Origin: Atlantibacter sp032062175
GTDB taxonomy: Bacteria; Pseudomonadota; Gammaproteobacteria; Enterobacterales; Enterobacteriaceae
Direction of reading: 5' to 3'
Assembly (NCBI RefSeq): GCF_032062175.1
Contig: NZ_DAMBQK010000003.1
Location: 124,001 to 188,000 of the forward strand
Length of the DNA: 64,000 bases
Positions 8,956 to 16,463 of this stretch are shown piece after piece. Position 1 is the stretch's first letter; each line of letters begins with the position of its first letter. A program made the translations under genes and the position numbers. The notes under the pieces were generated by a model. The model ran no database searches and was not told the DNA's origin. It saw only the letters and a list, made by a program, of their open reading frames with translations.

Positions 8956-10545
8956 ATGTCTTTAGGCTCATCAACCTCCACATGCAGCACTACGACTACA
9001 AGTAATTTTAGTGACGATAACTTGGCCGTCTGGCTCAATAGATGTCTGGCACAAAAGCATCGAGTGGCATACGTCACTGCGGGGTATCTCTGCAAGTTGG
9101 TTGATCTTGATGAGGTAGGGCTCGCATTTCACCTTGCTGATCCTGGACCGAAAGCAAAAGTAAGTCTGAAAAAGCTAGTCCCAAAATGCTTGCTATATAG
9201 TCTAGATATGGGGCTTGAAGCCCTCCTTTCTGCCCAGACCGCTGACAGTTCTTGGACATTTACGCCTGTAAAGAGTAAGGACGCAGTGGATATTTTCATC
9301 GCTGCCCGTGATGGGCTACTCGGAAGAACTAAAGGTCGGGGGCAAGAGATCTCAGAGAAAACGGCGCAAAAAGTTTGGGCTGATGCGGGTGCAAGATGCA
9401 TGTTTGAAGGCTGTGCGCATGATCTGTCAGAGATTGCCTTATGGACCCAAGCTGCCCGAGTTGGATATCTGGCACATATCGTCGCATCGGATCCCGAGGG
9501 GCCTAGGGGGAGTCAGGTTGATTCACACCGTCTTGCCAATGTTGCCGAAAACATCATGTTGATGTGTGATGAGCACCATCGCCTGATTGATTCTTTTGCA
9601 CCTCAGTATTACACCGCCGAAATTCTGAATGAAATGCGCCGGTCTCACCGTGATATTGTACGAAATTATCTGGACTCATTAGCATTTCAGCGCACAAAAG
9701 CAGTGACTTTGCATGCAAACCTAGCAAACGTGCCGACCTACTTTCACGACTCTGAGCTGATTGAAGCCATTGTGGCGACCAGACGAGCCATGGAACCAGG
9801 TGTTGTCCATTATATGCGACGAAAATCACAGCGAGACGACCGTCATCTACCTGAGTTTTGGTATCAATATTTGCGTGAGCATGAGCATCATATTCGAGAG
9901 CTCGTTACTGGATTTAATTCCAGTAACGGTTTGAGCACCGAAAACCTTGCCATCTTCCCTTTGCACCATGTCCCTACCTTGGTTTTGGCCGGTCGAGTGA
10001 TGGGTGAAGCGCAGGCTATTCAAGTTTTCCAGTACGACAGGGGCCGAAAGACCTGGGCGTGGGACTCAAAGGCTAATGCTCATCCAGCAGGTACTTTTAG
10101 AGTTAGTCCTCTGCCTCCGACGCGCACAGACGAAGTTTTTATAACACTTGAGCTGTCGGCCAGTCTTGATGAAGATTCACTGTCTCCTGAATTCAGAGGC
10201 GAAGTCGACTCCGGCAAAATCCCTTGGATTCGCGTCACTACCTCAGAGACAGGAGCAGGCTGTATTGGGTGTCCGGAGGATCTTGAACAGTTTTCGCGAG
10301 CTGCGCGAGCAGCAATTGTTCACGCTCAAGATGTGATGAGAGTTGCAAAGGTGCACCTAATCGCTATCAGCCCCGCCAGTACGGTGTTCCGTTTTGGCCA
10401 GATGTTGCAGGCAGGCAACCACCCTGAGTACGTGGTTTATGACCGCGCAGGACGGGACTACAAATTTGTTCCTGCTCTATCTATCACTGGCCATGATGTA
10501 TCTGCCACTCACGGACAGAATTCCGTCAGTATTTCTCTTCGATAA
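8956..10545 (+). CDS. cap5: Cap5-like CBASS effector: HNH nuclease fused to SAVED sensor
   Basis: 529 residues. The HNH-type domain spans about 145-215: a Cys pair (148, 153), LAHIVA with His174, then Asn199 and CDEHHRLID with His207/208. The C-terminal 230 residues form a SAVED domain (LAIFPLHHVP, then VFQYDRGRKTWAW), which binds the cyclic oligonucleotide made by the CD-NTase. On activation such proteins oligomerise and degrade DNA, killing the infected cell. The first about 120-145 residues are an extra N-terminal region not present in shorter Cap5 proteins, with no domain I recognise. It lies upstream of the CD-NTase but is separated from it by 2 kb of unrelated genes. Confidence 0.88.
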   Translation: MSLGSSTSTCSTTTTSNFSDDNLAVWLNRCLAQKHRVAYVTAGYLCKLVDLDEVGLAFHLADPGPKAKVSLKKLVPKCLLYSLDMGLEALLSAQTADSSWTFTPVKSKDAVDIFIAARDGLLGRTKGRGQEISEKTAQKVWADAGARCMFEGCAHDLSEIALWTQAARVGYLAHIVASDPEGPRGSQVDSHRLANVAENIMLMCDEHHRLIDSFAPQYYTAEILNEMRRSHRDIVRNYLDSLAFQRTKAVTLHANLANVPTYFHDSELIEAIVATRRAMEPGVVHYMRRKSQRDDRHLPEFWYQYLREHEHHIRELVTGFNSSNGLSTENLAIFPLHHVPTLVLAGRVMGEAQAIQVFQYDRGRKTWAWDSKANAHPAGTFRVSPLPPTRTDEVFITLELSASLDEDSLSPEFRGEVDSGKIPWIRVTTSETGAGCIGCPEDLEQFSRAARAAIVHAQDVMRVAKVHLIAISPASTVFRFGQMLQAGNHPEYVVYDRAGRDYKFVPALSITGHDVSATHGQNSVSISLR

Positions 10546-10558
10546 CGAGTCTAATGCC

Positions 10559-10696
10559 ATGAATAAAACCAAAAGTGCTGAACTAGTGATCCACGCCGAA
10601 CAAACACGTTTTGATCGATTGACGATCTCTTTTGAGTCGTATGCTGGCGTAATGGATGGCGTGGCGTCCGACTCTACAAGATCGCAGCCCGAATAG
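10559..10696 (+). CDS. Possible 45-residue protein or gene remnant after cap5
   Basis: An open frame starts 13 bases after the cap5 stop with ATG and runs 45 codons. It has no clear ribosome site and no recognised domain, and its end overlaps the 3' end of the opposite-strand regulator fragment. It may be the beginning of a lost downstream gene joined to foreign sequence near 10670. Weak support. Confidence 0.2.
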   Translation: MNKTKSAELVIHAEQTRFDRLTISFESYAGVMDGVASDSTRSQPE

Positions 10697-10883
10697 GCAG
10701 GCGGTACTGCTTTCCCTGTCGGAGCAGGTTCAGGTAAGCCAGGCGCTCAGTCAGATCGCGCCGTATTGTTTGTTCGCAAACGTTAAATTCGTCAGCAAGT
10801 CCCCTGAGGGTCAATGACTCGCCATTGTTAAGGCGCGTCAGTATCAATCCAAGTCGATATCCAAGTTTGTCGTGTCGGTCCAT
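10674..10883 (-). pseudogene. N-terminal fragment of a DeoR-type/WYL transcriptional regulator
   Basis: 69 residues matching only the winged-helix N-terminus of the YafY/YfjR-like WYL regulators: MDRHDKLGYRLGLILTRLN, then LADEFNVCEQTIRRDL as recognition helix. Intact members continue with a ligand-sensing WYL domain of about 150 residues or more, which is missing here because the frame ends at 10674. WYL regulators of the CapW type control some CBASS operons, so this may be the stump of a local repressor. The breakpoint lies close to the start of the AT-rich insert. Confidence 0.55.
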
Positions 10884-11166
10884 TCCGGCATCCAGGTTGC
10901 TGAAGCAGGAATGGGATTATGTGCAGTCGTGTGGACGGGTTAAGTCCACGTATCACAATACGAAAATAGAATAAAAAACATTAAAATCAATGCGTTGAAA
11001 GATGGTTGCAAAAGGGACACAACCTGTCCATTAATGCATATCAATAGATACTCATACTTCTACTACTGAAAACTCATGCAATTGAAAATAACTCCTTCCC
11101 TTATAAAAGAAGGTATCGGATAATGTGCATTAATCACTCACCCTAACCATAAGCATACAACAAATA
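10884..11166 (+). promoter_or_regulatory. AT-rich leader of the DAC-like/2TM-beta unit
   Basis: No gene. Base composition shifts sharply to AT from about 10960 onwards. Inverted repeats include GGTTG/CAACC (near 11012) and CCTTC/GAAGG around TTATAAAA (near 11095). These could be a promoter with a small operator. No strong ribosome site precedes the ATG at 11167, which suggests weak or regulated translation of that gene. Confidence 0.35.
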
Positions 11167-11604
11167 ATGACAAAAGAGTTACTGTATGAATTACTCCATG
11201 ATATTTGGAAAATATCTATCCATAGTAATTTCACTGGGATCGGGTTAATTATTTGCAATGATACCAAAAACCTTTCTATAACAAATCTGCGGGATACAAA
11301 CCCTATACAGAATGGTTCTACAATAGATTTACTTTCTGATATATCAAGTAAAGACAATAAATATCATGACGGTTTTCACATTTTAGATGAATCAGGAAAT
11401 ATTACACATATAGCACAATATTTCTCCCCTCAAATAATACCTAGCATTTGGTTTGACAGATCAAGGTTTGTCGGTGGACGTTTCGTTGCAGCACTCTATG
11501 GTTCTTTTATCGAAGAAATAAAATTTACAGGCATTGTAAGCGAAGGCGGGCGTCTTTCTATATTTGAGAATGGAAAGGAAACTCACTATGAGGAGTTACA
11601 ATGA
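11167..11604 (+). CDS. Stand-alone diadenylate-cyclase-like (DisA_N/DAC fold) protein
   Basis: 145 residues, AT-rich gene. By eye it follows the DAC domain of CdaA/DisA over its whole length: GIGLIICND (usual GALIVI), the DGA motif as HDGF at residues 67-70 followed by GNITHIAQYFSP, the RHR region as GGRFVAALYGS at 103-113, then IVSEGGRLSIFENGK, which mirrors the SEETGGVSVAKNGEL strand pair. The metal-binding Asp68 is kept, but DGA is DGF and RHR is RFV, so product or activity may differ from c-di-AMP synthesis. There is no membrane segment or DNA-binding domain. The stop overlaps the next start (ATGA). I considered mCpol, but no GGDD-type motif is present. Fold assignment moderate to good, activity unproven. 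Confidence 0.65.
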   Translation: MTKELLYELLHDIWKISIHSNFTGIGLIICNDTKNLSITNLRDTNPIQNGSTIDLLSDISSKDNKYHDGFHILDESGNITHIAQYFSPQIIPSIWFDRSRFVGGRFVAALYGSFIEEIKFTGIVSEGGRLSIFENGKETHYEELQ

Positions 11605-12203
11605 TAAACTTAATTCCAATAGGGAAAGTTATATCCTTGATTGCTGTGGTCTATGCAGTTATATGCTGTCTGATTTTATGGATTTTATGGGTTGCATTCG
11701 ATAAAAATATAAGTTTTTCCTCTGCTATATCAATTGCAACAGGGGGCTCACTACTTCTCAATGCCCTTTTATTATCACTGTTTTACTTTGGTTGGCGCCG
11801 GCTATGGAAAGCTTTGCCTATATTAAACGATCTTCTCTTCCCTGATTTAAATGGAACCTGGGATATGGTTATCCATTGGGAATGGGGAGATAAAAAAGGT
11901 ACATCACGAGCTAATGCAACGATTAAGCAATCCTTTCTTAAAATTGGAATGGATGTTGAAGCTGAAGGCTCAGACTCACAGACGTTAGTGGCTAAACCTA
12001 AGAAGGATGAAGAAACTGGGAGAGCGGTTCTCTATTATGTCTTTTTAACAACTCCTAAACATAAAGCAAATTTTGACGAAGAAGCTCCGTATAGAGGAAC
12101 GGCAATTCTAAAACTAAGCCTAAAAGGTAAACGCATACTTAATGGGAACTACTTCACAAGCCGTAAAACTGTTGGCCATTACGAGTTGACACGTATTGAG
12201 TAA
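11601..12203 (+). CDS. Two-TM beta-domain membrane protein (Cap15/2TM-beta family)
   Basis: 200 residues. Two transmembrane helices lie at about 10-33 and 42-66, followed by a soluble beta-rich domain beginning with the family-typical LNGTWDMVIHW and ending HYELTRI. This is the layout of Cap15-type CBASS effectors and of the 2TM-beta effector of Panoptes, in which a nucleotide-binding beta-barrel controls membrane disruption. It is coupled by a four-base overlap to the DAC-like gene, not to the CD-NTase, so its ligand may come from that partner. It could instead be a second effector of the neighbouring CBASS. Confidence 0.72.
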   Translation: MINLIPIGKVISLIAVVYAVICCLILWILWVAFDKNISFSSAISIATGGSLLLNALLLSLFYFGWRRLWKALPILNDLLFPDLNGTWDMVIHWEWGDKKGTSRANATIKQSFLKIGMDVEAEGSDSQTLVAKPKKDEETGRAVLYYVFLTTPKHKANFDEEAPYRGTAILKLSLKGKRILNGNYFTSRKTVGHYELTRIE

Positions 12204-12559
12204 TCAGCAGTTGACGGTTCCTTGATTGTGACCACAAATCGATATGTTAGGAATAACTAAGGCATCGGTGCTGTTTTTACCAAACTGATGCTTTAATCAT
12301 CAAAATTATTGGCTTCCATCATTGAATAGAACTCCGATAATTCCATATCCTACGTACGATTACGATGGTAATTTTGTAGACGAAACTTAAGCGGTTTATG
12401 CCATGGAAATGTGTTCACTGTTTGTGAGCACTTATTCTCAAAAAGAATGATCAGTGGATAAAGATAGTGAGCCAGAGCTAAGTTGGAGTTTGAGCGTAAC
12501 GATATAAATAGCTTCATATTTTATGATAGAACAATGACATAATCAGGGAGGGTAGGGGC
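12204..12559 (+). promoter_or_regulatory. Intergenic region with the presumed CD-NTase promoter
   Basis: 356 AT-rich bases without a gene. Near-palindromic stretches around 12230-12320 may terminate the upstream pair. TATTTTATGATAGAA near 12515 offers plausible -10 material, and GGGAGGGTAGGGG immediately before the ATG at 12560 is an unusually purine-rich ribosome site. A separate promoter here would uncouple the CD-NTase operon from the DAC-like pair. Confidence 0.4.
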
Positions 12560-13765
12560 ATGCCAACAAAAAATGCCGAAGATTTTCTCACCGCACTAGC
12601 CGAGGAACTTGCAATCAGTGACTCACGATACGAGCAGGCATGTCGGAGCTATAAATCACTTGGAGAATGGCTTCACCGTCCGGAGTCCGCCGTTGCCAAA
12701 TACGATCCACAAGTTTACGTACAGGGTTCATTCCGACTGGGTACAGCGATTCGTCCTTTGAATGATGCTGAGGAGTACGATGTAGATTCTGTTTGCTTAC
12801 TCCAAAGCCTCGGTACCAAGGATCTTACGCAGTGTAATTTAAAGACTCTGGTCGGCGATGAGATCAAAGCTTATCGTAAAGCTCAAAATATGGTTAAGCC
12901 TGTTCGTGAAGGCCGGCGCTGCTGGGTTCTGGACTATGCAGACGGCGCGCAATTTCACATGGATGTCGTCCCCTCTCTCCCTAACGCTACCCAGCAACGT
13001 ATATTACTTGAGACTTATGGCTACGATCTCAAATGGTCCGAGACAGCAATGGTCATTACTGATATCGAATCTCCTGTTTACCAGGTGCTTTCTGATAATT
13101 GGCAGCGATCAAATCCCAAGGGATATGCTGAGTGGTTCAAAATGCGGATGAGGGATGTTTTTGAACAGCGGAGAAAAATGCTTGCGGAATCAATCAAAGC
13201 TAGTGTTGAGGAGATTCCTGACTACAAAGTTCGGACCCCGCTCCAATCAGCGATAATGATCTTGAAACGCCACCGTGACGGTATGTTTGAAAAGCGTTAC
13301 GACGAGCGCCCTATATCGATCATTATTACTACCCTTGCCGCGCATGCTTATAATGGTGAAGTAAAGATAGCCGATGCTCTCTATTCAATCCTTTCTCAAA
13401 TGGACTCGTTTATCGTACGTGATGGGGATCGTTATATCATTCGTAACCCTTCCGACCCCCTCGAAAATTTCGCGGATAAATGGCCGAATCATCCTGAGAG
13501 AAAAGATGCGTTCTACGAGTGGCTCGACCAGGCTCGGCAAGATTTTAGAGATTTAGCACATCAGATTGAAAAACGCCGCTTAGTTGAAAGCGTCCGACCT
13601 CATATGGGAGCGGTAGCAGACAGAGCTGCAACACGCCTTAGCCCTACACCAGGATCAATGTTGCAACCAGCAACAGGAGTTGCAGCTCTGGGGGTTGCTG
13701 CATCGAGCACACAGGCATTTCCAAATACTCGTCGGGAGCCAACTTCACCAAAGGGGTTTGCATGA
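12560..13765 (+). CDS. CD-NTase (cGAS/DncV-like nucleotidyltransferase) of type II CBASS
   Basis: 401 residues. Active-site motifs are complete: GSFRLGT at about 56-62, EEYDVD at about 70-75 and the third carboxylate in FHMDVV at about 135. The enzyme should make a cyclic di- or trinucleotide second messenger upon phage infection, which then activates the SAVED effector. Size and the Cap5 partner suggest a clade G (CdnG) enzyme, but clade and product cannot be fixed by eye. The C-terminus ends in a flexible Pro/Thr-rich tail of the kind that Cap2 conjugates to targets. Its stop overlaps the cap2 start (ATGA). Confidence 0.9.
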   Translation: MPTKNAEDFLTALAEELAISDSRYEQACRSYKSLGEWLHRPESAVAKYDPQVYVQGSFRLGTAIRPLNDAEEYDVDSVCLLQSLGTKDLTQCNLKTLVGDEIKAYRKAQNMVKPVREGRRCWVLDYADGAQFHMDVVPSLPNATQQRILLETYGYDLKWSETAMVITDIESPVYQVLSDNWQRSNPKGYAEWFKMRMRDVFEQRRKMLAESIKASVEEIPDYKVRTPLQSAIMILKRHRDGMFEKRYDERPISIIITTLAAHAYNGEVKIADALYSILSQMDSFIVRDGDRYIIRNPSDPLENFADKWPNHPERKDAFYEWLDQARQDFRDLAHQIEKRRLVESVRPHMGAVADRAATRLSPTPGSMLQPATGVAALGVAASSTQAFPNTRREPTSPKGFA

Positions 13766-15480
13766 TTTGGTGGGTTGACCAGTCTATCCGTGTGCAGTCC
13801 GAACGTACCACCATTTCGGATCTGGAAGAGCGGAATACATGGCTCACTAATATAAAGTGGCATGTAGTCAGTAACTTGCGACTTGCTGCTGACTTTGATT
13901 TGCAAGTTGCAGAACGTCTAATTCCGTTAACAATTACATACCCCGAATATTTCCCTGATGTTCCTCCTTCAGTCGTTCCACGGGATGGGAAACGTTTGTC
14001 CGATCATCAATATGGAGAGGCTGGAGAACTTTGTTTACAGTTTCGCTCAGATAATTGGACTCCCGAAATCACCGGCGCAATGATGATTGAAAGTGCCTAT
14101 CGTTTACTTTTATCCGAGCAGGAAACTGGGGAACCCGCTCCATCAGAACATCGAGTTCTTCCCGCTCAGCGGGCAAGAAATGCCGTATTTCGTTTCCTTT
14201 ACTCCCCAAGAGTCTTTGAAGGTTTGTTGATGGTAGAAGAGGGTCAGGTGGTCGATGCGGAAATTCAAGAGCACCTTTATGCTGGTGCTTTTGCAGCTCA
14301 GCTTACACGAATTGGACCTGCAGATGATTCTATGTGGATCGCACCGAACAGGCGTGGTTACGGGGCGAGTACTGTAGCGACTAAGATTATCCGTATGCCC
14401 GAAGGCGCATCAGTCGCGTACGACAATCTTGATGAACTGGTTTCATTGCTTGAAAGCCACAACTTCGAATCTGTGCTCCCCGAATTATTACAGGTATCAG
14501 GTCCTTTAGGGCTTATTCTTTTCAATGGCACTAATCATCAGGTCTCAATGGCTTACGGTGCTTCAGACAATCGCAAGCTGGTCAACTACGACAAAATTAT
14601 TGTTGATATTGACCGTGTGCGTCTTGCTCCCGAGTTTGCTCGTCTTAAAACTGCGAAAGTTGCAATAGTCGGTTGCGGATCCGTTGGGTCAAAAGTAGCC
14701 GTACATCTCGCTCGATCTGGTGTTGGGCAATTTGTACTCGTTGATGGAGATTTACTTGCTTCAGGGAATCTGGTTCGCAACGAGTTAGATTGGCGGGCCG
14801 TTGGTATGCATAAATCACAAGCACTGGCAGCCAGGCTTAAGGAAGTCAATGCCGAATGCGAAGTTATTAGCCGCACTACAGTTTTAGGTGGGCAAGAGAG
14901 TGGAGGAGCAACTTCTGCAACGATGAGATATATCGCAGAGAGCGATTTAATCATAGACGCAACCGCTGACCCGGTGGTTTTCAATCTTTGCGCATCAATT
15001 TCACGAAGGGCAAAGAAACCGATTTGCTGGGCACAAGTATTCGGCGGTGGGGCTGGGGGTATAGTCGTTCGACTACGCCCGGGTATAGATCCCACGCCAC
15101 TTACCGCCAGACAGCGGATAGAAAACTGGTATTCCGAGCAGGGCATAGCCTGGCCTGAAAGCGAGATTTCGCAGCCATACTCACAACTTGATGCCTTTGG
15201 GGAACCGCTAATTGCAGATGACGCCGATGTTTCCGTTATTGCAGCGCACTTATCTCGTTATGCAGCTGATCTTCTCGCCCGCCCCAATTCGACAATTTTC
15301 CCTTATTCCGTCTACCTTATCGGAATGACTGACAGCTGGATATTCACCGCCCCATTTGACGTTAGACCAATTGATCTTGGAGAAAGTGATGGATGGGATA
15401 TAGAAGTACAACCAGGAGATCCCGAGGCTTACCAGCAATTGCTAGCCGACTTGTTCCCCGGAGAAAATGATGCAGGTTGA
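13762..15480 (+). CDS. cap2: Cap2: E2-E1 ubiquitin-transfer-like fusion
   Basis: 572 residues. The N-terminal about 150 residues form an E2/UBC-like domain with the presumed catalytic Cys91 in GELCLQF. A linker is followed by a ThiF/E1 adenylation domain with the nucleotide-binding loop VGCGSVGSK near residue 303 and a candidate E1 cysteine at 422 (ICWAQV). Cap2 attaches the CD-NTase C-terminus to cellular targets and thereby primes CD-NTase activity. It is coupled to the CD-NTase by a four-base overlap and to cap3 by a 14-base overlap. Full length and intact. Confidence 0.92.
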   Translation: MIWWVDQSIRVQSERTTISDLEERNTWLTNIKWHVVSNLRLAADFDLQVAERLIPLTITYPEYFPDVPPSVVPRDGKRLSDHQYGEAGELCLQFRSDNWTPEITGAMMIESAYRLLLSEQETGEPAPSEHRVLPAQRARNAVFRFLYSPRVFEGLLMVEEGQVVDAEIQEHLYAGAFAAQLTRIGPADDSMWIAPNRRGYGASTVATKIIRMPEGASVAYDNLDELVSLLESHNFESVLPELLQVSGPLGLILFNGTNHQVSMAYGASDNRKLVNYDKIIVDIDRVRLAPEFARLKTAKVAIVGCGSVGSKVAVHLARSGVGQFVLVDGDLLASGNLVRNELDWRAVGMHKSQALAARLKEVNAECEVISRTTVLGGQESGGATSATMRYIAESDLIIDATADPVVFNLCASISRRAKKPICWAQVFGGGAGGIVVRLRPGIDPTPLTARQRIENWYSEQGIAWPESEISQPYSQLDAFGEPLIADDADVSVIAAHLSRYAADLLARPNSTIFPYSVYLIGMTDSWIFTAPFDVRPIDLGESDGWDIEVQPGDPEAYQQLLADLFPGENDAG

Positions 15481-15934
15481 GATCGCTGAAAATGTCAAAG
15501 GCAAGCTGCGTAAAGCCCTCAAAGCCGCTGGCGGCAGAGAAATTGGTGGTGTGATGATGGGAGAACAAATTGCTCCGGGCCATTTTCGAGTCGTTGACCT
15601 GTCGATTGATAGTCAGACTGGCGGGGAAGCTCATTTTGTTCGCGATTCAGATACACATAACGAAGCCCTAAATGCTTTTTTTCACAGAACAGGGCATCAA
15701 TATGATCGATTCAACTACCTTGGAGAATGGCACTCTCACCCCCGCTTCTCAGTCACACCGAGCTCTCAGGATGTTTCCTCAATGATCGATTTAGTTGAAG
15801 GGGAAAGAGGAATTGAGTTTGCTGTATTGCTAATCGTCCGGTTGCGATGGTGGCGAAGGCTTACTCTATCTTGTACTTTATTCTGTCGAAACACTAACCA
15901 TTCAGTTGTTGAAGTTTTGGAGTCATCATCTTGA
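15467..15934 (+). CDS. cap3: Cap3: JAMM/MPN isopeptidase
   Basis: 155 residues with a complete zinc JAMM motif: Glu87 in the GEW segment, His89-x-His91-Pro, then Ser99 and Asp102 in TPSSQD. Cap3 removes the CD-NTase conjugates made by Cap2 and so antagonises priming. Two adjacent ATG codons (15467, 15470) overlap the cap2 end; either is possible. The hydrophobic/Arg-rich C-terminal stretch reads continuously and looks like the usual final strands, so I do not call a frameshift. Its stop overlaps the start of the following, broken gene. Confidence 0.9.
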   Translation: MMQVEIAENVKGKLRKALKAAGGREIGGVMMGEQIAPGHFRVVDLSIDSQTGGEAHFVRDSDTHNEALNAFFHRTGHQYDRFNYLGEWHSHPRFSVTPSSQDVSSMIDLVEGERGIEFAVLLIVRLRWWRRLTLSCTLFCRNTNHSVVEVLESSS

Positions 15935-16055
15935 TCAGCTATTTTCTGCGCTCACTAATTGACTGGGTCTTCAGGAAACGGTCTGTAGGCCTAGCTCTAA
16001 TGAGAATTGGAGTACCGCTCTTTGCAGTGGTTCTTACAGGATTGACTATTGGTGT
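15931..16055 (+). pseudogene. Fourth CBASS-operon gene, membrane protein cut by an IS903-like end
   Basis: A TTG start shares four bases (TTGA) with the cap3 stop, the same coupling used by the other genes of this operon. About 41 codons follow, encoding a basic segment (RSLIDWVFRKR) and a strongly hydrophobic helix. The frame then enters an IS903-type terminus at 16056 and stops at 16098. The remainder of the gene is absent. The small membrane-anchored start fits a transmembrane effector or accessory protein, but identity is not recoverable. Confidence 0.5.
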
Positions 16056-16225
16056 GGCTTTGTTGAATAAATCAGATTTGAGACGAACCTTCCTGTAACA
16101 GCCCACTGCTCAGGCAATACGCACGCTTTCAGGCATACCTGCCTTCGTCATTTTGTTCAACGCACGCACCATGGCCATTGCCTCTGCTACCTGACCATCG
16201 TAGTCACGTAACTCAGATAGAAATT
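16056..16225 (-). mobile_element. IS5-family (IS903 group) 3' remnant
   Basis: Starts with the IS903-group inverted repeat GGCTTTGTTGAATAAATC. On the minus strand it encodes the last about 35 residues of the transposase, ending ALNKMTKAGMPESVRIA with a stop at 16110-16112. The rest of the element and its other end are gone, with similarity fading near 16225. It truncates the fourth CBASS gene. Confidence 0.75.
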
Positions 16226-16463
16226 AATGAGCGGTGCCAGTAGGGGATGTTATGGTTAATTTAATGCAAACCCCAGTCGTCATAGACTAAACGTCTGCTG
16301 TTCGCTCATAGCGGACATATACCCCATTCATGTCAGCCGTTGTGCAGGCTTAAGAACTGGATGGCTTCTTTAACACCATCATCAGAAATATAAAGAGCCT
16401 GCTCAAGTTGATTACGCCTTATCATCAGTTACTTTATGGTGCTTATTAACGAAAATCACCATG
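16226..16463. other. Junction sequence without recognisable genes
   Basis: About 240 bases between two IS remnants. No convincing open frame on either strand and no inverted-repeat terminus. If the neighbouring IS150-like element were complete, its right end would be expected near 16435, but no TGTACTG-like tip is seen, so deletion of that end is likely. Confidence 0.4.

Noticed and set aside
8618..9005. Two overlapping plus-strand open frames upstream of cap5
   Set aside because: No ribosome sites and no coherent protein pattern; likely chance frames in rearranged DNA.
11167..11604. mCpol (Panoptes OptS) identity for the DAC-like gene
   Set aside because: Size and partner fit, but there is no GGDD-like palm motif, while the DGA and RHR regions of a DAC domain can be followed in order.
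15800..15934. Frameshift in the cap3 3' end
   Set aside because: The present frame continues with a plausible beta-strand pattern to a stop that overlaps the next gene; alternative frames give no better match.
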